Assembly (NCBI GenBank): GCA_001871015.1
Contig: MNUO01000030.1
Span: 1-22,777, forward strand
DNA from: Candidatus Desantisbacteria bacterium CG1_02_38_46
GTDB taxonomy: Bacteria; Desantisbacteria; UBA1551; UBA1559
Length of the DNA stretch: 22,777 bases
Reading direction: 5' to 3'
Shown here: piece after piece, positions 15,161 to 22,608 of the stretch
How the letters are laid out: every line of letters starts with the position of its first letter
Position numbering within the stretch: the first letter of the stretch is position 1
The notes under the pieces: generated by a model
Told to the model about the DNA's origin: nothing
Seen by the model: the letters and a program-made list of their open reading frames with translations, nothing else
Databases searched by the model: none
Position numbers and translations under genes: made by a program

Positions 15161-16284
15161 TTCGCAAATGTATTTTTCCCATTGATAAGGAAAAAATTGA
15201 GGCATTTTTAAGCCCAGGATTAAACTGGGCTTATATTTTTAATGAGAGCCTCAAGCAGAATGTGGCTCCCTTGTTATATTATAACCTGCTTGAAGCAAAA
15301 TCCATAAGGGAGAAAATACCCAGAGATATCTGGGAGAAATTCGAGAGGACTTATTACAGTATCGCTGCCTATAATACCTGCTTACTTGAGGAACTCCAGA
15401 AAGTTTTAAAATCCCTTTTAGAATCCGGAATAGAGGTCATTGTGCTGAAAGGAATGGCTCTGGTTGAAAGGGTGTATCCCGTGCTTGCGCTTCGGCCTAT
15501 GGCTGACATTGACCTCTTAGTTCACGAGGAGGATATGCCTGAGGTTGAGGCCAGATTAGATGAATTGGGTTATGAGAATTTGACCAGGGGGCCGGAAGAC
15601 TTTATTAAAAAAATTGGAGGAAATTTTATTGTAGATATAGATATCCATTCGGAGATTTTAAACATTACCCGTGTTCCCTCCCGGCGAAAATCCCATCGGG
15701 TTAATCTGGAACGCCTTTGGAAAAATTCTCAAGATACCGAAATTGCTGGGGTTGAAGCGCGCATATTATCTCCTGAGGATTTCCTGATTGACCTTTGTTT
15801 GCATCTGGTAGTCCATCATGGCTTCGAAAAGTTAATCTGGTCTGCTGACATATTTTATGTATCAAATCACTATCGGGAAGTTTTTGACTGGAATAAATTT
15901 GTAAAAGATGCTCTAGAATATAAGGTTGGCAAAGCAGGATATTATACTCTTTATTATGTGAAGGAAATCCTGGGTGCAGAGGTACCTGTAAATGTCATTA
16001 AGATGCTTACTCCCTCAAAACAGAATGGCCTGGAGAGAAGACTCTTCAATCTAATCTTGAGTGGTCAGTCCATAGAGCAGAGCAGATTCCTTTTTACCCT
16101 TTCAATGATAGAGGGATTTGGAGACCAATTGAAACTTCTAAGGGAAATTGTCCTCCCCAGGCCTAGTTTACTGCGGGCAAGATACGACATCCCCCCTTTA
16201 AGAAGTACTTATCCCTATTACCTGCTTCATTTTACAAAGAGTTCCTTCCTTGCATTCAAGGCCTTAAGAAAAGTGATTGCTTGA
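15139..16284 (+). CDS. Family 5 nucleotidyltransferase (NTP_transf_5-like)
   Basis: About 381 residues from ATG 15139. An in-frame ATG at 15070 would overlap the peptidase gene by 91 bases and add unlike residues, so I reject it. EVIVLKGMALVERVYP followed by RPMADIDLLVHEEDM gives the K-G and D-x-D metal motifs of the nucleotidyltransferase superfamily, in the arrangement of PF14907. Family knowledge: such enzymes occur beside HPr-kinase-like proteins in lasso peptide clusters, where they are thought to extend the phosphorylated C-terminus (pseudomycoidin). It is the last plus-strand gene of the cluster. Activity on the phosphorylated precursor is a hypothesis. Confidence 0.83.
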   Translation: MRQEDLLIRKCIFPIDKEKIEAFLSPGLNWAYIFNESLKQNVAPLLYYNLLEAKSIREKIPRDIWEKFERTYYSIAAYNTCLLEELQKVLKSLLESGIEVIVLKGMALVERVYPVLALRPMADIDLLVHEEDMPEVEARLDELGYENLTRGPEDFIKKIGGNFIVDIDIHSEILNITRVPSRRKSHRVNLERLWKNSQDTEIAGVEARILSPEDFLIDLCLHLVVHHGFEKLIWSADIFYVSNHYREVFDWNKFVKDALEYKVGKAGYYTLYYVKEILGAEVPVNVIKMLTPSKQNGLERRLFNLILSGQSIEQSRFLFTLSMIEGFGDQLKLLREIVLPRPSLLRARYDIPPLRSTYPYYLLHFTKSSFLAFKALRKVIA

Positions 16285-16326
16285 TTTTAAGAGGTGGGGC
16301 ATAAGACTTGTCCAAATGGTCACCTT

Positions 16327-17130
16327 TTAATACTGAGAGAGCGTCCCCTCTAACTTTGTCCTCTTAACTGCATATTTAAAAAAGAAGATGCTCAAGGGTA
16401 GGACTATTACACAAAAAAGGACAAGCACGAGGATATCAGGCAGGAGCATTTTGAAAGAGTAGCCCTGCAGTAATGCATGCCTTATTGCCCTCAGAGCATA
16501 GGTGATTGGAAGAAGATGAGAGATTACCTGAACGAAAGGAGGAAGAATTGTGATTGGGAAATATACTCCTCCCAGGAAATCGGAGACATTACCCAGTATC
16601 CAGTTGACGGGGTCTCCTCGTTTGAGGATCATAATAAAAGAAGCAGAGATTATTCCAAAACCTGTAAAGGAACCAAGGGTAAGGAAGAGTATAAGAAAGG
16701 CGGCTCCTATATTGGCATTGCTTATGTCAACGCCAAAGAGCAATGTTCCCAGTAAGAGATAAATTAAAATCTCAGCAGTGGCATAGATGAAGTTCCAGGC
16801 GGATAACGAGAAGATAATGGTAGAAACACGGGTAGGGGTGACCAGCATTGCTTCTAAGGTTCCCATCATCTGCTCACTCCTTAAGTTACCCGAGAAACTG
16901 CCCAGGCCTACTCCCATATAACTGGAAAATGCAATTCCGATGAGCACGAAGGAAAAGTAATCTCCTCCATAGGATTCCAGATAGGGGATCGCTACCTTCC
17001 CAAATAACTTAGTAATAAAATAAAAAGTGAGGATGAAGAAGAGAATGCTTAATATTTCCAACAGGAAGGCAAAGCGATAACTCATCTCATGAAGAATGCC
17101 CTTTTTTAAGAAGGCAACTATCACCCTCAA
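16327..17130 (-). CDS. ABC-2-type transporter permease
   Basis: 267 residues on the minus strand with about six hydrophobic segments. GSFSGNLRSEQMMGTLEAMLVTPT is a strong ABC-2 permease signature (the cytoplasmic loop contacting the ATPase). Family knowledge: two such subunits form the channel of exporters for drugs, peptides or polysaccharides. The start overlaps the ATPase stop by 4 bases. It converges on the RiPP cluster with only 42 bases between stops and is the only exporter nearby, so it may export the mature peptide. The C-terminal codons (LEGTLSQY) read through GAGGGGACGCT, which resembles a short string also present at 6198-6206. Confidence 0.9.
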   Translation of the reverse strand: MRVIVAFLKKGILHEMSYRFAFLLEILSILFFILTFYFITKLFGKVAIPYLESYGGDYFSFVLIGIAFSSYMGVGLGSFSGNLRSEQMMGTLEAMLVTPTRVSTIIFSLSAWNFIYATAEILIYLLLGTLLFGVDISNANIGAAFLILFLTLGSFTGFGIISASFIMILKRGDPVNWILGNVSDFLGGVYFPITILPPFVQVISHLLPITYALRAIRHALLQGYSFKMLLPDILVLVLFCVIVLPLSIFFFKYAVKRTKLEGTLSQY

Positions 17131-17846
17131 TTTCCCTCCTCTTCATGGTTTATTTCTAAGATCTCCTCGAGATCTTCTTTCTTCTCACATACTTGAAATC
17201 TTCCTTTTTGCATTATACCAATACGGTCAGATAATTCCTTTGCTTCTTCAATTTGATGAGTGACAAAGAGAATAGTTTCCTTTTGTTCCCTGGAAAGTTT
17301 TTCTTTGATGAATTTTCTTAAGTGAGAGGCAGCCCTTGGATCCAGGCTTTTCGTGGGTTCATCAACAAGAAGGATTGCAGGGTTATGAAGAAGAGCGCGG
17401 ATAATAGAAAATTTTTGCTTGATGCCAGTAGAATATGTGACAAACATACGGTCCGCATAAAGTTCTACTTCAAGTAAGTTTAATAATTGATTAATCCGTT
17501 CCTTGGATTGAGAGGAGAATAAATTATAGAGAGAGGCATAAAATTCTAAGTTCTGCCTTCCAGTGAGTCGCCAATAAAAAGAGCGTTCATCACCACCAAC
17601 AAACCCAATTGATGATTTCACTCCGATTTCATCTTTTGTGATATCATAACCGTTGACATAAGCAGTGCCTGAGGTTGGAAGAATCAGGGTGGCAAGCATT
17701 TTCAGAAGAGTTGTTTTTCCAGCACCATTTGGTCCTAGCAAACAAAAAACCTCACCTTTTTTTATTTCAAGAGATACATTATCAACAGCTTTGATTATTG
17801 TTTTCTTGCTATAAAAATATTTGGTGAGGTTTACAGTTTCAATCAT
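17127..17846 (-). CDS. ABC transporter ATP-binding protein
   Basis: 239 residues, start at 17846 (MIETVNLTKYF). A longer frame from 17876 is possible, but the family begins here and AAGG lies about 6 bases upstream. Walker A is GPNGAGKT (38-45), the signature is YSTGIKQK (138-145, a common variant of LSGGQ), Walker B with catalytic Glu is ILLVDEP (158-164), and the switch His is His197 (VTHQ). The Q-loop position is GGDERSFYWRL, as in exporters of the DrrA/NodI type. It pairs with the permease at 16327 and has its own promoter on the minus strand. Self-protection against, or export of, the cluster product is the natural inference. Confidence 0.92.
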   Translation of the reverse strand: MIETVNLTKYFYSKKTIIKAVDNVSLEIKKGEVFCLLGPNGAGKTTLLKMLATLILPTSGTAYVNGYDITKDEIGVKSSIGFVGGDERSFYWRLTGRQNLEFYASLYNLFSSQSKERINQLLNLLEVELYADRMFVTYSTGIKQKFSIIRALLHNPAILLVDEPTKSLDPRAASHLRKFIKEKLSREQKETILFVTHQIEEAKELSDRIGIMQKGRFQVCEKKEDLEEILEINHEEEGN

Positions 17847-17927
17847 GAAAAGCCTTGTGACCCTATTCTTCCACATTCCGCTGATTTTTCTATCATTTTT
17901 AGCCTCAATTACTCTGCCACTACATTT

Positions 17928-17955
17928 ATTATATATATTTTTTAAAAAAAATCAA
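17928..17955 (-). promoter_or_regulatory. Sigma70-like promoter of the ABC transporter
   Basis: On the minus strand TTGATT (17955-17950) and TATAAT (17933-17928) have a 16-base spacer of almost pure A/T. The start of transcription would be near 17921, about 75 bases before ATG 17846. Its -35 box lies only 7 bases from the -35 box of the divergent dnaE promoter. Confidence 0.5.
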
Positions 17956-17962
17956 GTTAAAT

Positions 17963-17990
17963 TTGACAAATTTCTGAAATTGGGTATACT
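17963..17990 (+). promoter_or_regulatory. Sigma70-like promoter of dnaE
   Basis: TTGACA (17963-17968, exact consensus) and TATACT (17985-17990) are 16 bases apart. Transcription would start near 17997, just where the palindromic-repeat block begins, giving dnaE a leader of about 145 bases. Confidence 0.6.
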
Positions 17991-17998
17991 ATATTAAA

Positions 17999-18120
17999 TC
18001 AAACCTAAAGGTTTGAGTTACATCAAACCCTCCGCCATAAAGATTGGCAGATCTTCGAAAAGGTTTGAGTTACGTCAAACCTAAAGGTCTGAGTTACGTA
18101 ACTCAGGACTTTAGTCCTGA
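17999..18120. repeat. Block of related palindromic repeats in the dnaE leader
   Basis: TCAAACCTAAAGGTTTGA (17999-18016) and TCAGGACTTTAGTCCTGA (18103-18120) have the same design: 7-base arms around a TAAA/TTTA centre, but with different arm sequences. Between them GAGTTAC recurs, GAGTTACATCAAACC and GAGTTACGTCAAACC are near-copies, and GAGTTACGTAACTC (18091-18104) is a perfect 14-base palindrome. The CAGGACTTTAGTCCTG core is also inside the PHP gene (1809-1824). Confidence 0.75.
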
Positions 18121-18142
18121 TTATTCATAATGGAGTGTATAT

Positions 18143-21100
18143 ATGGAGCATGCTGGTTTTGTACATCTTCATACACATACAGAATATAGCCTTCTTGATG
18201 GTGCCTGCAAGATTGAAACATTGGTGAAAAGGGCTAAGGAGTGTAGAATGCCCGCGCTTGCAATTACTGACCATGGTAATATGTTTGGCGCCATTGAATT
18301 CTATCAGAAGGCAATGAAAAACGGTATAAAACCTATTATTGGTTGCGAGGTTTATGTTGCACCCGGCAGCCGACATGAGAAAAAAGGATTCGTTACTCAT
18401 GGAGAAACTGCATATCATTTGACTCTTCTGGCAAAAGACAGGGATGGGTACAAAAACTTAATTAAATTGGTAAATATAGGATATCTGGAGGGATTTTATT
18501 ATAAACCAAGAGTTGACAAAGAAACACTGTCAAAATATTATGAAGGTCTTATCTGCCTGTCAGGGTGTCTGAAAGGGGAAGTATCCGCCCTGATTACAAA
18601 GGATAAATTAGATGAGGCAAAAGATGTCCTCCTCGGATTGAAAAAAATATTTAAGGATGATTTTTATCTTGAACTCCAGGATAATGGATTGCCGGAACAA
18701 AAAGTTGTAATGAGCCATTTGCTTGATTTAAGTAAAAAGTTATCCATACCTGTTGTTGGGACCAATGACATACATTATCTTCACAAAGAGAATAGCTATA
18801 GCCATGAGATTTTACTCTGTATCCAGACAGTCACGAACATAAATGACCCTGCCAGACTCAAATTTTCAACCAATGAGTTTTACTTCAAAGATGCCAATGA
18901 AATGAAGTCGCTGTTCAAAGAATGTCCTGAGGCAATTTCAAATACGATAAAAATTGCGGAATCCTGCAACCTCAGTCTTGATTTCTCAAAGACTTACCTT
19001 CCTCCATATGTCATTCCAAAGGGGTATAAGGATACAGATGATTACCTTGAAAAGTTAAGCAGGGACGGTCTTAAACAACGTTATCCTGAGGTTACGGCGG
19101 AGGTTGAGGCGAGACTGAATAAAGAACTGGATGTAATCAGAAAGACAGGATATGCAGGGTACTTCCTTATTGTTGCAGATTTTGTGAATTATGCCAAAAG
19201 AAATGGAATTCTGGTTGGTCCGGGTCGGGGTTCAGGGGTTGGAAGTCTTGTGACTTATTCATTAGGCATTACGAATTTGGACCCTATTAAGTTTGGATTG
19301 ATTTTTGAGCGTTTGTTGAATATAGAAAGGGTGAATCCACCTGATATTGATATTGATTTTGCTGATGACAGAAGAGATGAAATTATTCAATATATCATCG
19401 GAAAATATGGAGCAGAAAAAGTTTCGCAGATTATTACTTTCGGAACGTTGAAGCCGAGGCTTGTAATTAGAGATGTTGGAAGGGCTCTTGATATTTCTTA
19501 TAATGAGGTAGATAAACTTGCGAAGCTGGTGCCTTTCGACACACACACTGTTGAAGATGCACTGGAAATGTCCCATGAATTAAAAAAAATGGTGGAAGGG
19601 GATGAAAGATTCAAAACACTTATAAAGATTTCCCGCGAATTGCAGGGTTTGACCCGCCATGCCTCAACTCACGCTGCCGGAATTGTTATTGCACCGGATA
19701 ATTTAGAGAACTACACTCCATTTTACAAAGACAACAAGGACCAAATTGCTACTCAATATGATATGGATGCCCTCAGCAAAATTGGATTAATCAAGATAGA
19801 CATACTTGGCTTGCGTAATCTTACCGTAATCAAAGATACACTATTCCTGATTAAAGAAAGAAAGGGAAAGGATATAGACCTGGATAAAATCTCATTAGAG
19901 GATGCGAAAACCTTCCAGCTTTTACGGGATGCAGAAACGCTTGGTGTTTTCCAGATTGAATCGAGTGGTTTCAGGGATCTTTTAAAGAAACTTAAGCCAG
20001 ACAATTTAGATGACTTAATTGCGCTTGTAGCATTATATCGTCCTGGGCCAATGGGTTCTATTGATGATTTTATAAAGAGAAAACATAAATTAGTTCCCAT
20101 TGAATATATTCATCCAAAGGCAGAGGAAGTTCTAAAAGAGACGTACGGCGTTATGGTTTACCAGGAGCAGGTTATGAATATTGCAAACAAACTTGCTTCT
20201 TTTTCATTAGGAAAAGCAGATTTACTGCGTCGTGCCATGGGAAAGAAAATACCCGAGGTAATGGAAGAACAGCGGGAGGAATTTATAAAAGGTGCCAGGG
20301 CAAATGGAATTTCCCAAGCGAAGGCAAATAAAATTTTTGATTTGATGGCAGAATTTGCCGGATATGGATTTAATAAATCTCATGCCGCAGCATACGCAAT
20401 AATTGCATATCAGACTGCTTATTTAAAAGCAAATTATCCGATTGAGTATATGACCAGCTTGCTTACAAGTGAAATGGGAAATACTGACAAACTTGTGTTG
20501 TACATAAATGAATGTAAAAGGATGGGGATGGAGATTCTTCCACCGGACATTCAGAAAAGTTCTTTTAAGTTTACAATTGCAGGTGAATCTGTCCGATTTG
20601 GACTGGGAGCAGTGAAAAATGTAGGAGAGGGAGCGGTTAATTCAATTCTTGAAGCGAGAGCACGGGATGGTTTATTTACTTCCCTCGAAGATTTATGCCG
20701 GCGAGTTGATTTGCGTCTAACAAACCGTAAGGTGATGGAGAGCTTGATTAAATGTGGTGTTTTTGATTCTTTTAAGATTCCCAGAGCTCAATTAATGAAA
20801 GAGATTGATGGAGCAATGAGTGCAGGTCTCCATACTCAGAAAGACAGAGCCAGGGGGCAATTTTCTCTGTTTGAGTCTCAAGAAGACAGTTCGCCCCCTT
20901 CAGGGGTTCAGGTAAATGAGTCAATTGCCCGGAAAGACGAGTGGCACGAATCAAAATTACTTGCAAATGAAAAGGAGGTCCTCGGGTTCTATTTGAGCGG
21001 GCATCCTCTGGCGAACTTCGAGCCTGTAATTAAAAAATATGCTAACACATCCAGCGCTGAACTTGCAAATTTAGTAAGTGAGGGTCTAACTTCAAAGAAT

Positions 21101-21598
21101 AATGGTGAGGTGAAGATAGCCGGGATTATCACTTCTGTAAAAAAACTCAACGACCGCAACGGAAAGAGAATGGCATTCGCAACACTCGAAGACCTGGACG
21201 GAGCAATTGAGATAGTAGTATTTTCTGATGTGTATGCCAAATTTAGTCAATGGATAAGGAAAGATTTTCCAGTGCTTGTGAGGGGCGAGGCAGATCTAAC
21301 CCATGAGAGTCCTAAAGTGCTTGCAGATGAATTGATTCCACTGTCTGAAGTGCAGGAAAAATTGACAAAGGCAGTACATCTAAATATAAGTAGCGTTGGG
21401 CTCGAGGATGAGCTCCTATTCCAATTTCAGAAAATATTACTTGAGCACAGAGGTGACAGACCGTTATATATACATTTGAAAACAGGCAGAGAAGAGGTGA
21501 TATTAGGTCTTGGTTCTGATTTTTTTGTCCAGCCTTCTTCTCAGCTGGTCGGCAATATTGAAAAACTGTTTGGTGGGAATGTGGTGTCCCTTGAGTAA
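18143..21598 (+). CDS. dnaE: DNA polymerase III alpha subunit
   Basis: 1151 residues, typical DnaE1 length. The N-terminal PHP domain begins GFVHLHTHTEYSLLDGACKI with ITDHGNMFG. GPGRGSGVGSLVTYSLGITNLDPI precedes the catalytic PDIDIDF, whose aspartates are Asp401, Asp403 and, with the third, Asp405/Asp555-type. QFSLF (906-910) is an internal beta-clamp-binding motif, and VKIAGIITSVKKLNDRNGKRM starts the OB-fold domain (about 990 onward). Family knowledge: this is the replicative polymerase. GGAG (18132-18135) lies 7 bases before ATG 18143. It is a single housekeeping gene with a repeat-rich leader, and the next gene starts two bases after its stop. Confidence 0.97.
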   Translation: MEHAGFVHLHTHTEYSLLDGACKIETLVKRAKECRMPALAITDHGNMFGAIEFYQKAMKNGIKPIIGCEVYVAPGSRHEKKGFVTHGETAYHLTLLAKDRDGYKNLIKLVNIGYLEGFYYKPRVDKETLSKYYEGLICLSGCLKGEVSALITKDKLDEAKDVLLGLKKIFKDDFYLELQDNGLPEQKVVMSHLLDLSKKLSIPVVGTNDIHYLHKENSYSHEILLCIQTVTNINDPARLKFSTNEFYFKDANEMKSLFKECPEAISNTIKIAESCNLSLDFSKTYLPPYVIPKGYKDTDDYLEKLSRDGLKQRYPEVTAEVEARLNKELDVIRKTGYAGYFLIVADFVNYAKRNGILVGPGRGSGVGSLVTYSLGITNLDPIKFGLIFERLLNIERVNPPDIDIDFADDRRDEIIQYIIGKYGAEKVSQIITFGTLKPRLVIRDVGRALDISYNEVDKLAKLVPFDTHTVEDALEMSHELKKMVEGDERFKTLIKISRELQGLTRHASTHAAGIVIAPDNLENYTPFYKDNKDQIATQYDMDALSKIGLIKIDILGLRNLTVIKDTLFLIKERKGKDIDLDKISLEDAKTFQLLRDAETLGVFQIESSGFRDLLKKLKPDNLDDLIALVALYRPGPMGSIDDFIKRKHKLVPIEYIHPKAEEVLKETYGVMVYQEQVMNIANKLASFSLGKADLLRRAMGKKIPEVMEEQREEFIKGARANGISQAKANKIFDLMAEFAGYGFNKSHAAAYAIIAYQTAYLKANYPIEYMTSLLTSEMGNTDKLVLYINECKRMGMEILPPDIQKSSFKFTIAGESVRFGLGAVKNVGEGAVNSILEARARDGLFTSLEDLCRRVDLRLTNRKVMESLIKCGVFDSFKIPRAQLMKEIDGAMSAGLHTQKDRARGQFSLFESQEDSSPPSGVQVNESIARKDEWHESKLLANEKEVLGFYLSGHPLANFEPVIKKYANTSSAELANLVSEGLTSKNNGEVKIAGIITSVKKLNDRNGKRMAFATLEDLDGAIEIVVFSDVYAKFSQWIRKDFPVLVRGEADLTHESPKVLADELIPLSEVQEKLTKAVHLNISSVGLEDELLFQFQKILLEHRGDRPLYIHLKTGREEVILGLGSDFFVQPSSQLVGNIEKLFGGNVVSLE

Positions 21599-21599
21599 A

Positions 21600-22568
21600 A
21601 TGAATGATTTTCTTGAAAAATTAAATAAGGGCGAGATACTGATATGTGACGGCGCGATGGGGACAATGCTCCAGAAAAAAGGACTTAAACCAGGAGATTG
21701 TCCTGAAGAATGGAATATAACTCATTCAAAAGAAATTATAAAAATTCACAATTCATATCTTGATGTCGGAGCTGACATTATTCTGACAAATACCTTTGGT
21801 GGCAATTCTTTGAAATTAAAAGCTTGTGGTAGAGAAGATAAAACCAGAGAATACAATCTTAAAGGTGTGAAAAATGCCCGTGATAGTATTGAGATTTGCC
21901 AAGTACCTGCCCAACGCACAACGATTTATATTCTTGGCGACATCGGACCAACAGGACAGATTATGGAATCTGCTGGTGGGACCTTGACATTTGAGCAGGC
22001 AAAAGAAATTTTTAAGGAGCAGATAGGTATTTTGATTGAAGGCGGGGTAGACGGAATTATATTTGAGACCTTTGAGGACATAGAAGAGTTAAAAGCAGGA
22101 ATTGCTGCGGCAAAAGAAATAGGTGTGGATTTTCCAATTATTGCTTCAATGACATTTCATCCAGGTGCAAGGGGTTTTCGTACAATAATGGGTGTGAGCG
22201 TTGAGGATGCAGTAAAAGGATTGGTGGATTGCAATGTTGATATTATTGGGACCAATTGCGGGAATGGACCAAAAGAAGTGGTTGAAATAATAAAAGAAAT
22301 GCACAAGTTTACAGATTTACCTTTGATATCTGAGCCAAATGCCGGTGTTCCGGTTTTGAAGGAAGGTAAGACTGTTTTTCCTATGGGGCCTGAAGATATG
22401 GCGAAATTTATCCCGCAATTAATTGAATCAGGAGTAAATATAATCGGTGGATGCTGCGGCACCACTCCAGAACATATAAAAAAAGTAGTAGAGTGTAGCG
22501 ATGCGATTCATCGCACCCGAAAGGATGGGATTGGTAAATCAAGCCCCTACAAAAAGATTATCCTATAA
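21600..22568 (+). CDS. Homocysteine S-methyltransferase domain protein (MetH N-terminal type)
   Basis: 322 residues from ATG 21600. A longer in-frame start at 21510 lies wholly inside dnaE and adds residues unlike the family. ILICDGAMGTMLQKKGL is the start of the MetH homocysteine domain. The zinc-binding cysteines are in GTNCGNGP (about 217-224) and GGCCGTTPEH (about 280-289). Family knowledge: it transfers a methyl group to homocysteine, usually with separate cobalamin and methyl-donor subunits; the full-length MetH modules are absent here. The last about 24 residues (CSDAIHRTRKDGIGKSSPYK) are encoded by a palindromic repeat, beyond the end of the family fold, so the tail is probably acquired. 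Confidence 0.9.
   Translation: MNDFLEKLNKGEILICDGAMGTMLQKKGLKPGDCPEEWNITHSKEIIKIHNSYLDVGADIILTNTFGGNSLKLKACGREDKTREYNLKGVKNARDSIEICQVPAQRTTIYILGDIGPTGQIMESAGGTLTFEQAKEIFKEQIGILIEGGVDGIIFETFEDIEELKAGIAAAKEIGVDFPIIASMTFHPGARGFRTIMGVSVEDAVKGLVDCNVDIIGTNCGNGPKEVVEIIKEMHKFTDLPLISEPNAGVPVLKEGKTVFPMGPEDMAKFIPQLIESGVNIIGGCCGTTPEHIKKVVECSDAIHRTRKDGIGKSSPYKKIIL
22493..22557 (+). repeat. Palindromic repeat forming the C-terminus of the methyltransferase gene
   Basis: GCGATG (22498-22503) and CATCGC (22509-22514) form a perfect hairpin with a 5-base loop, and GGGATTGG...AATCAAGCCCC makes a second imperfect hairpin ending CCCCTAC. I recall GATT-CATCGC and AATCAAGCCCCTAC strings as a dispersed repeat family of candidate-phylum genomes. 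The unit begins TGTAGCG, as does the repeat inside the PHP gene (1802-1808). Confidence 0.7.
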
Positions 22569-22608
22569 AGTCAAGTTTTAAATTTCCAAAGAGCGTTCTT
22601 TGATAAAT

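Noticed and set aside
12435-16284. Lasso peptide cluster
   Set aside because: HprK-like and nucleotidyltransferase genes suggest it, but there is no asparagine-synthetase-like cyclase or B protease, and radical SAM enzymes are present instead.
16327-16350. GCGTCCCC shared with 6198-6206
   Set aside because: Eight to nine matching bases are too few to claim a repeat, though both lie at gene ends.
17847-17876. Ten extra N-terminal codons on the ABC ATPase
   Set aside because: The family begins at MIETVNLTKYF, and a ribosome-like AAGG precedes ATG 17846.
17999-18120. CRISPR array
   Set aside because: The repeats are palindromes of varying arms and lack uniform spacers; no cas genes are nearby.
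21510-21599. Earlier start for the homocysteine methyltransferase
   Set aside because: The stretch lies inside dnaE and codes for residues unlike the family; ATG 21600 fits it.
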